Source: an uncultured Alphaproteobacteria bacterium
Lineage (GTDB): Bacteria; Pseudomonadota; Alphaproteobacteria; RF32; CAG-239
DNA length: 19,993 bases
Direction: 5' to 3'
Assembly (NCBI GenBank): GCA_934248075.1
Contig: CAKQKH010000028.1
Location: forward strand, 1 to 19,993
Of this stretch, positions 15,145 through 19,993 are shown piece after piece. The position numbers and the translations under genes are program-made. The notes under the pieces are model-generated. The model did not search any database. It saw only the letters and a program-made list of their open reading frames with translations, and had not been told where the DNA came from. Positions within the stretch are counted from its first letter, which is position 1; every line of letters starts with the position of its first letter.

Positions 15145-15879
15145 TCACTCCTTCCAATCTCCGGCAACAGCCTGCCATATGGCCAAAGAAGCTGTGGCGG
15201 CGGTTTCCGCGCGCAAGATTCTCGGCCCCAATGAAATAGTATTAACAAATGGTAATTGGTATAACGCATTGGCTTCTTCGTCGGCAAATCCTCCTTCCGG
15301 ACCAATCAGCAATGCTGCCGACTCAGTTTTTTTTGCAAAAGCAACGGCGCAGGATTGTCCTTTTCCGCGTTCGTCCATAAAATACAGCGTTCTGTGTTGA
15401 TTCCAACCATTTAGCAAATCATTCAATTTTATAGCGTCAGTCAAGGTTGGAATATCAAGCCGCTCGCACTGCTCGGCGGCCTCAATAATTTGCATTTTAA
15501 GCCTTTCGGGGCGAATTTTGTCGGTAATTGTGTGTTTGGTTATAACCGGAACAAGCTTTGTAACCCCAAGCTCTACGGCTTTTTCAATTAAAAAATCGGT
15601 GCGATCTTTTTTTAAGGGGGCAAAAAGCAACCAAATATCCGGTGAGTTTTGCTGTTGTCGTAATTGTTCGGTAATGACAATAAGGGTCTGTTTTTTGTGT
15701 GCGGAAACAATTTTTGCGGCAAATTCCCCGTCAATTCCATTAAAACAAACCAGATTGTCGCCGTCTTTAAGGCGCATCACATTTGTAAGATAATGTGATT
15801 TTTCCTCAGGCAAAGCGGTTTGCCCGCCAACATTCAGAGGTAAATCTACAAAAATTCGCGCTTTAAAGTGATTGTTCAT
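15145..15879 (-). CDS. rsmE: 16S rRNA (uracil-1498-N3)-methyltransferase RsmE
   Basis: Methylates U1498 of 16S rRNA with SAM. The 244-residue protein has the N-terminal PUA-like domain (about 1-75) and a C-terminal SPOUT (trefoil-knot) methyltransferase. The knot signatures are LIEKAVELGVTKLVPV, the segment LLIGPEGGFADEE, and ISLGPRILRAETAA near the end. All are intact and the length is standard. It starts at ATG 15879, which overlaps the stop of the upstream secreted-protein gene (ATGA). Confidence 0.96.
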   Translation of the reverse strand: MNNHFKARIFVDLPLNVGGQTALPEEKSHYLTNVMRLKDGDNLVCFNGIDGEFAAKIVSAHKKQTLIVITEQLRQQQNSPDIWLLFAPLKKDRTDFLIEKAVELGVTKLVPVITKHTITDKIRPERLKMQIIEAAEQCERLDIPTLTDAIKLNDLLNGWNQHRTLYFMDERGKGQSCAVAFAKKTESAALLIGPEGGFADEEANALYQLPFVNTISLGPRILRAETAATASLAIWQAVAGDWKE

Positions 15880-16406
15880 TTTTTCACCCTCAGTCGCAAA
15901 ATGCGGCTTTGCTGAACTTTACCGGTTGGGTTCACAACGTTGTCGATGAATATGTTGTCTTCTCCCAGTGCCAAAACTCTCAGCTCCAAAGTGCGCTTGT
16001 TGCAAGAGTGTGCCGAGCTGACAGTTTCAACCAGTTCGGATTTTAGGCGCCAGCTGGTGTTTTCATCTTCAGGCAAGACAACAAAAAATATCTGCCCGAC
16101 TTTAGCTGACACATTCTGCGCCGGCTGATCACAAAAGCTTACATAAATTTTATCCGGCTCAACGTTGGGCAACAATTTATCGGCGATAGTGGCGTAGTCA
16201 ACGCGAGAGTCGGTTGCCGATGATTGGTTGGACTGACATTGTGATGTTTTTTTTTCGATTGGCGGCTGCGGTATAACGATTTCTCGCGCAATGTTATTAA
16301 AGCTCAAGGCCGTAGATGATGACTGAACAAACAGAGCCGATGCTTTTGGGCATAGCGATATCAGCGCCGCAAAAACTGCCAAAAACAGATTGGAACTTTT
16401 AACCAT
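15876..16406 (-). CDS. Secreted protein of unknown function, possible chagasin-like C-terminal domain
   Basis: Unrecognised 176-residue protein with a signal peptide (residues 1 to about 24, MVKSSNLFLAVFAALI followed by SLCPKASA), likely periplasmic. Residues about 25-75 are Ser/Gln-rich and probably disordered. From about 85 on, the pattern VGQIFFVVLPEDENTSWRL, then a Cys-containing stretch, then LELRVLALGEDNIFI and ILRLRV resembles the beta-sandwich of chagasin-type (I42) cysteine protease inhibitors. I would rate that at one in three, and the NPTTGY-like loop is not present. It has a strong ribosome binding site (AAGGAG, plus 16412-16417) and is the first gene of the operon leading to rsmE and the response regulator. 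Confidence 0.72.
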   Translation of the reverse strand: MVKSSNLFLAVFAALISLCPKASALFVQSSSTALSFNNIAREIVIPQPPIEKKTSQCQSNQSSATDSRVDYATIADKLLPNVEPDKIYVSFCDQPAQNVSAKVGQIFFVVLPEDENTSWRLKSELVETVSSAHSCNKRTLELRVLALGEDNIFIDNVVNPTGKVQQSRILRLRVKK

Positions 16407-16451
16407 TTGTTCTCCTTATTTCTTTTAAAAAAACTTGGCATAACCGTTAAT

Positions 16452-16480
16452 TTGACTTTCTTATCTTTAGTTTATAGATT
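16452..16480 (+). promoter_or_regulatory. Possible vegetative promoter of cmk
   Basis: TTGACT (16452-16457) is a good -35 box. With a 17-nt spacer the -10 would be TAGATT (16475-16480); with 15 nt, TATAGA (16473-16478). It is about 60 nt upstream of cmk. The AT-rich sequence makes chance matches common. Confidence 0.35.
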
Positions 16481-16498
16481 ATTTTATCTAAAGAAAGT
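16455..16498. repeat. Imperfect inverted repeat in the 16.4-16.5 kb divergent gap
   Basis: ACTTTCTT (16455-16462) and AAGAAAGT (16491-16498) pair perfectly. Inside them CTTTAG (16465-16470) and CTAAAG (16488-16493) form a second, competing pair. It lies between the divergent start of the secreted-protein gene and cmk, over the probable promoter. It could be an operator, a folded leader, or chance in an AT-rich gap. Confidence 0.4.
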
Positions 16499-16539
16499 AA
16501 AATTTTTATTACACGGCTATAAAATACTTGGAATTTATG

Positions 16540-17202
16540 ATGATAATCACAATAGACGGCCCAGCCTCCGCCGGAAAAGGCACTTTAGCAAACAACTTAT
16601 CTCGCAAATACGAGATGTCTTATTTTGATACCGGCATGGTGTATCGGGCGGTTGGGCTGCAAATGGTTCTGTCCGGTAAGTCGCTTGATGATGAGGCGTC
16701 GGCAGAGCAAGAGGCTCAATCACTGACCTTTCCCAAAATGATGAAGCTGTCCGAGCATAAGGATTTTCGCTCTGATGTTGGTGGCAAGGCCGCCTCGGTG
16801 GTTGCCGCTATGCCAAAAGTGCGTCAGGCGCTACTCAAAATGCAACAAGATTTTGCCAAAAATCCGGTGTTTGCCGATGGTCGGCGCGCCAAAGGCGTCA
16901 TTTATGACGGACGAGATACCGGCACTGTGGTTTGCCCCGATGCCGACCTCAAGCTTTTTATAACCGCCTCGCCGGAAGTTCGGGCAGAGCGCAGATATAA
17001 AGAATTTTTGCAAAAAGGCATAAATAAAACCTACGCCGAGGTTTTGGCACAGATAAAAGAGCGTGATGATCGCGATTCTAATCGTTCGGCGGCTCCGCTC
17101 AAGCCGGCGGCAGATGCTGTTATATTTGATACCTCAGAGTATAATGCCGCGCAGGTGTTTGAAAAAGTCTGCCTGATGATTGATAAAAAGCTTGAAAAAT
17201 AA
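16540..17202 (+). CDS. cmk: Cytidylate kinase (CMP/dCMP kinase)
   Basis: Phosphorylates CMP and dCMP with ATP in pyrimidine nucleotide supply. The product (about 220 residues) begins MIITIDGPASAGKGT, with the P-loop near residues 7-15, and has the family motifs FDTGMVYRA, then YDGRDTGTVVCPDADLKLFITASPE, and RDDRDSNRSAAPLKPA. Length is normal. Two ATG codons (16537 and 16540) are adjacent; I prefer 16540 for spacing to the GGA at 16530-16532, but either is possible. It precedes rpsA, the usual alphaproteobacterial order, with a 128-bp gap that holds a terminator-like hairpin. Confidence 0.95.
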   Translation: MIITIDGPASAGKGTLANNLSRKYEMSYFDTGMVYRAVGLQMVLSGKSLDDEASAEQEAQSLTFPKMMKLSEHKDFRSDVGGKAASVVAAMPKVRQALLKMQQDFAKNPVFADGRRAKGVIYDGRDTGTVVCPDADLKLFITASPEVRAERRYKEFLQKGINKTYAEVLAQIKERDDRDSNRSAAPLKPAADAVIFDTSEYNAAQVFEKVCLMIDKKLEK

Positions 17203-17230
17203 ATATTTTAGGTTATAACAAAACCACTTT

Positions 17231-17266
17231 ACGACAATGGGGTGCGCTGTTGTCGTGAGCTTTTTT
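17231..17266 (+). terminator. Terminator-like hairpin between cmk and rpsA
   Basis: ACGACAA (17231-17237) and TTGTCGT (17250-17256) form a perfect 7-bp stem with a 12-nt loop, followed within five bases by six T. It is moderately stable. It could be a terminator after cmk or an attenuator in the rpsA leader. The remaining gap to 17330 has no clear ribosome binding site for rpsA. Confidence 0.5.
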
Positions 17267-17330
17267 AATCTCGCACAAGTCCGCCTCGCTTTTTGTTTTT
17301 TGAGGAATGGCATTTTTGAAATAATATTTA

Positions 17331-19016
17331 ATGATTAATACTGATATTAAAATCCCTGAAACCAACGAAAATTTTGAATCCTTGTTGAACGAGCAGTTCG
17401 GCGACAAAGGCATTGTCGGTTCTGTCGTAAAAGGCACTATCATCAGATTGACCAATGATTTTGCAACCGTTGATGTTGGCCTCAAATCCGAGGGCCGCAT
17501 TCCGCTGCGTGAATTTGGCCAAAATGCTGAGCTGAAAGTTGGCGATCAGGTTGAAGTTTATGTTGACCGTTATGAAGACAAAGACGGCAATATCGTTCTT
17601 TCTCGCGAAAAAGCCCGCCGTGAAGAAGCCTGGCAGGATCTTGAGAAATGCCTCAACTCCGGCGAGCGCGTTAACGGCGTTATCTTTGGTCGGGTTAAAG
17701 GTGGTTTCACTGTTGACCTCAATGGCGCAATTGCTTTCTTGCCCGGTTCTCAGATTGATATCCGCCCGATTCGCGACATCACTCCGTTGATGGGCATTAC
17801 CCAACCCTTCCAGATTTTGAAGATGGACAAGGTTAGAGGCAACATCGTTGTTTCTCGTCGTGTTGTTCTGGAAGAAACTCGCGCTGAAGCTCGTGCCGAG
17901 CTGATCAATGACCTCAAAGAAGGTTCTGTTCTTGAGGGTGTTGTTAAAAACATCACTGATTACGGCGCATTCATTGATTTGGGCGGTGTTGACGGTTTGT
18001 TGCACGTTACCGATATCTCTTGGAAACGTATCAACCATCCGGCAGAAGTTCTTTCTGTTGGTCAGACTGTTAAAGTTCAGGTTATCAAGTTCAATGAAGA
18101 CAACCAGAGAATCTCTTTGGGTATGAAACAGCTTGAATCTGATCCGTGGCAGAGTGTTGCTGACAAATACAAAGTTGGCGAGATTTACAACGGTAAGGTT
18201 ACCAACATCACCGATTATGGTGCTTTTGTTGAGCTGGAAGACGGCATTGAAGGTCTGGTTCACGTTTCTGAAATGAGCTGGACTCGCAAGAACGTTCACC
18301 CGGGTAAGATTGTTTCTACCTCACAGGAAGTTCAGGTTAAAGTTCTTGAGGTTGATGCCGACAAGCGTCGTATCTCTCTTGGTATCAAACAATGCACTCC
18401 GAATCCTTGGGCTGCATATGTTGAGGAGCATCCGGTCGGATCCGTTATTGAAGGCAAAATCAAAAACATTACCGAGTTCGGATTGTTTGTTGGTTTGTCT
18501 GATGAGATTGACGGCATGATTCACCTGTCTGATATCTCTTGGGATAAATCCGGTGAAGAAGCCGTTAAGGATTACACCAAGGGTCAGGACATTCAGGCCA
18601 AGATCATTGACGTTGACGTTGAAAAAGAGCGCATCAGCCTTGGCATCAAACAGTTGACCGAGAACACCACCGGCGCCGCTCTTGAGGCATTCAAGAAAGG
18701 CGATGTGGTTAAGGCCAATGTAGTTAGCGCTGATGATAAAGGTGTTAATGTTGAAGTTGACGGTGTAGCTGCCTACATCAAAAAAGCTGACTTGTCTAAA
18801 GACAAGGCCGCTCAGAACCCTGAAAATTACAAAGAGGGTGATGTTCTTGAGGCAAAAGTTACCACTGTTGACAAGAAAAACAACAAGTTGAACCTTTCAG
18901 TAAAAGCTCTGGAAATCGAAGAAGAGAAGAAAGCTTTGGAAGAGTACACCAACTCTGACAACGGCAACTCTGCTCTTGGCGATGCTCTGGGTGCGGCTCT
19001 GAAAAAGAACGCCTAG
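17331..19016 (+). CDS. rpsA: 30S ribosomal protein S1
   Basis: Large RNA-binding protein of the small subunit that helps bring mRNA to the ribosome. The 561-residue product matches the usual length (about 557 in E. coli). It has six S1 (OB-fold) repeats, beginning near residues 32, 115, 200, 285, 372 and 460. The third to fifth are canonical (for example NITDYGAF). The sixth is diverged. The start ATG has no good Shine-Dalgarno sequence nearby: a GAGG lies 25 nt upstream (17302-17305), too far to serve it. The E. coli gene also lacks a strong one and is autoregulated by S1, so similar control is possible here. A strong terminator follows. Confidence 0.98.
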   Translation: MINTDIKIPETNENFESLLNEQFGDKGIVGSVVKGTIIRLTNDFATVDVGLKSEGRIPLREFGQNAELKVGDQVEVYVDRYEDKDGNIVLSREKARREEAWQDLEKCLNSGERVNGVIFGRVKGGFTVDLNGAIAFLPGSQIDIRPIRDITPLMGITQPFQILKMDKVRGNIVVSRRVVLEETRAEARAELINDLKEGSVLEGVVKNITDYGAFIDLGGVDGLLHVTDISWKRINHPAEVLSVGQTVKVQVIKFNEDNQRISLGMKQLESDPWQSVADKYKVGEIYNGKVTNITDYGAFVELEDGIEGLVHVSEMSWTRKNVHPGKIVSTSQEVQVKVLEVDADKRRISLGIKQCTPNPWAAYVEEHPVGSVIEGKIKNITEFGLFVGLSDEIDGMIHLSDISWDKSGEEAVKDYTKGQDIQAKIIDVDVEKERISLGIKQLTENTTGAALEAFKKGDVVKANVVSADDKGVNVEVDGVAAYIKKADLSKDKAAQNPENYKEGDVLEAKVTTVDKKNNKLNLSVKALEIEEEKKALEEYTNSDNGNSALGDALGAALKKNA

Positions 19017-19034
19017 TCAGTTCTTGTAAACAAG

Positions 19035-19069
19035 ACGCCTCGTTTGCTAACGCAAGCGGGGCGTTTTTT
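19035..19069 (+). terminator. rpsA terminator
   Basis: A 13-bp stem (19035-19047 with 19052-19064) containing two G-T wobbles, a TAAC loop and a following T-run (from 19065) make a textbook intrinsic terminator about 18 nt past the rpsA stop. Confidence 0.93.
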
Positions 19070-19093
19070 ATTGTTCACGGTATTATTCTTATT

Positions 19094-19178
19094 GTCACTC
19101 TGAGTGCAACGAAGAGTCTATATTGTTTCTTGATAAAAATGGATTGCTTCTCACGGCTAATCGCCGTTCGCGCAATGA
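19094..19178. repeat. Intergenic repeat-like block A (GTCACTCTGAG type)
   Basis: Begins GTCACTCTGAGTGCAACGAA (19094 on) and ends in CGCGCAATGAC, so GTCA and TGAC bound it. It carries a small internal hairpin (ACGGC 19153-19157, GCCGT 19163-19167). The opening resembles a repeat family seen between genes in several bacterial groups. No other copy lies in the window, so repeat status is inferred from its resemblance to known families. Confidence 0.4.
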
Positions 19179-19203
19179 CCCGCGACGACGGCTCCGCATT
19201 GTC

Positions 19204-19223
19204 ATTCCGGCGAAAGCCGGAAT
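19204..19223. repeat. Palindromic repeat element B (ATTCCGGC-GAAA-GCCGGAAT)
   Basis: Perfect 8-bp stem (19204-19211 with 19216-19223) closed by a GAAA tetraloop, within the context GTCATTCCGG...GGAATCCAG. This exact kind of sequence is a common short intergenic repeat in alphaproteobacteria and others, so it very likely has other copies in the genome. Confidence 0.65.
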
Positions 19224-19247
19224 CCAGTAAAATATTGCCTTATAATT

Positions 19248-19271
19248 CCTCCCCTTAATTATAAGGGGAGG
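19248..19271. repeat. Palindromic repeat element C (CCTCCCCTT)
   Basis: CCTCCCCTT (19248-19256) and AAGGGGAGG (19263-19271) form a perfect 9-bp stem around six A/T bases. It is followed by CTAGGTGGGGTTT, which resembles the CCTCCCC...GGGGAGG intergenic repeats of several bacterial genomes. Confidence 0.55.
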
Positions 19272-19295
19272 CTAGGTGGGGTTTAAACAATAAAA

Positions 19296-19423
19296 AAGAC
19301 TCTGTCATGCCTCGATTGCGGAACGCAATCGTCAGGGCATCTTCCGTACTGACATTTAAAAAGCTCGGAAGACCGCTTGACCTCGGGCGAGAATACTCGC
19401 CTCTCGGAGCGGTGACAGTCTTT
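19296..19423. repeat. Hairpin-rich element D with terminal inverted repeats
   Basis: Starts AAGACTctGTCA (19296-19307) and ends TGACAGTCTTT (19413-19423), near-inverted copies with a two-base difference. Inside are at least four stems: ATGCC/GGCAT (19307-19311, 19336-19340) around CGATTGCG/CGCAATCG (19313-19320, 19324-19331); CTTCCG/CGGAAG (19341-19346, 19366-19371); ACCGCT/AGCGGT (19372-19377, 19408-19413); and GGCGAG/CTCGCC (19386-19391, 19396-19401). The ends and size (about 130 bp) resemble a miniature mobile element or a structured RNA; no ORF is present. Confidence 0.5.
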
Positions 19424-19430
19424 ATTCTTC

Positions 19431-19469
19431 CTCACCCCCATCTAAATCGTCTAACTTGGTAGGGGTGAG
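19431..19469. repeat. Inverted repeat E (CTCACCCC...GGGGTGAG)
   Basis: CTCACCCC (19431-19438) and GGGGTGAG (19462-19469) are perfect 8-bp inverted copies around a 23-nt loop. It is about 10 nt past the flagellin stop on the minus strand and could act as a transcript 3' hairpin, but has no T-run. It is equally likely a repeat like its neighbours. The stretch 19070-19480 holds no gene I can support. Confidence 0.5.
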
Positions 19470-19480
19470 AAAATAGCAAA

Positions 19481-19993
19481 TTAGAAAAGCTTGAGGACGG
19501 CTTGACTAGCCTGACTCGCTAACGACAGCGAATTAATCGCTAACTGTTGTCTGGTTTGCAAAGATAACATATTAGCGGATTCTTCGTTCATATCGGCAAG
19601 GGTTAACTTATCCGCGCCCTCGGTCAGAATGTTAATCAAATTCTCGGTGAATTCCTGCCGATTGGTAATGATACTATAATTATTCCCCAGCTCCGCAGTA
19701 AAAGCTCGGATACTTTTCAAGGCGCCGGCAATTTCTTTCAAACTCTGGGCGATATCGCCTTGATTTTGCCAATCAACTGTATTTAACCCCAGCGCACCAA
19801 CCGACATATCCTTGCCATTAACATTCAAATCGGCGTTGCCTTTTTCATTAAAACGGACGTTCAGTTTTTCATTCTTGAGTAAATTCACGCCTTTGTATGA
19901 TGAATCTTTAATCAGCGTATTATATTGGTGCAAAATATCAGTGTATTGCTCACCGCCTTCTTCCGCTTCATTTTTATAATCATATCCCATACT
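19481..19993 (-). CDS. Flagellin, C-terminal part (cut by window edge)
   Basis: The 3' end of a flagellin gene; its 5' end lies beyond position 19993, so the apparent Met near 19990 is internal. The last 50 residues read DMNEESANMLSLQTRQQLAINSLSL and end SQAVLKLF, the conserved flagellin C-terminal (D0/D1) helix. It resembles alphaproteobacterial flagellins, which end in a similar DMN, QTRQQLG and SL..A sequence. The protein has no cysteine in the visible part. The visible coding stretch is at least 170 residues. It indicates that the organism builds or built a flagellum. Stop codon is TAA, and an inverted repeat lies just past it. Confidence 0.9.
   Translation of the reverse strand, partial: SMGYDYKNEAEEGGEQYTDILHQYNTLIKDSSYKGVNLLKNEKLNVRFNEKGNADLNVNGKDMSVGALGLNTVDWQNQGDIAQSLKEIAGALKSIRAFTAELGNNYSIITNRQEFTENLINILTEGADKLTLADMNEESANMLSLQTRQQLAINSLSLASQASQAVLKLF

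Noticed and set aside
17328..18299. 323-codon open frame antisense to rpsA
   Set aside because: Its internal similarity mirrors the S1 repeats on the other strand, and it lacks a ribosome binding site or family match; it is a shadow.
1..19993. CRISPR array, rRNA genes, insertion sequences with transposase
   Set aside because: No regularly spaced direct repeats, no rRNA-like stretches and no transposase reading frame were seen. The tandem repeat at 4621 is inside a coding frame.

Overview
The window looks like a chromosomal segment of an alphaproteobacterium with moderate G+C and the standard genetic code (TAA, TAG and TGA all end genes). The grounds are an alphaproteobacterial-type heat-shock promoter (CTTG, about 18 nt, CYTATNTNNG), an ELM1/COG3660-type protein, a cmk-rpsA pair and an alphaproteobacterial-style flagellin C-terminus. 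A probable rhodoquinone enzyme (RquA-like) hints at growth at low oxygen or under fermentation. I cannot name the genus.

Region 1 (1-11.5 kb) holds the Hsp70 machinery. dnaJ (171-1316) and dnaK (5421-7343) are both on the minus strand, the usual dnaK-dnaJ order. They are split by a 3.85-kb gene on the plus strand (1510-5355) that encodes a 1281-residue protein I do not recognise, with its own ribosome binding site and a bidirectional terminator shared with dnaK. Upstream of dnaK (minus strand, from 11397 down) is a tight run: a CbpA-type J-protein, a DUF1349 protein, an AMP/thymidine phosphorylase of the long type, and a Gfo/Idh/MocA oxidoreductase. dnaK and the CbpA-like gene carry near-identical heat-shock-type promoters; dnaJ has a weaker version.

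Region 2 (11.5-13.4 kb) has three small minus-strand genes: a possible lipoprotein, a 58-residue protein and a small secreted protein. They lie back to back with a plus-strand ELM1-like gene whose 3' end overlaps the next operon tail to tail.

Region 3 (13.4-16.4 kb) is a compact five-gene minus-strand operon: a secreted protein of unknown function, rsmE, a NarL/FixJ response regulator, a small probable histidine phosphotransfer (HPt) protein, and the RquA-like enzyme. All junctions are overlaps or gaps of six bases or fewer. An orphan phosphorelay next to a rhodoquinone enzyme is the most suggestive functional link in the window.

Region 4 (16.5-20 kb) has cmk and rpsA on the plus strand with a structured leader before rpsA and a strong terminator after it. 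A non-coding stretch of about 410 bp follows, packed with different palindromic repeat elements, and then the C-terminal part of a flagellin gene running off the window.
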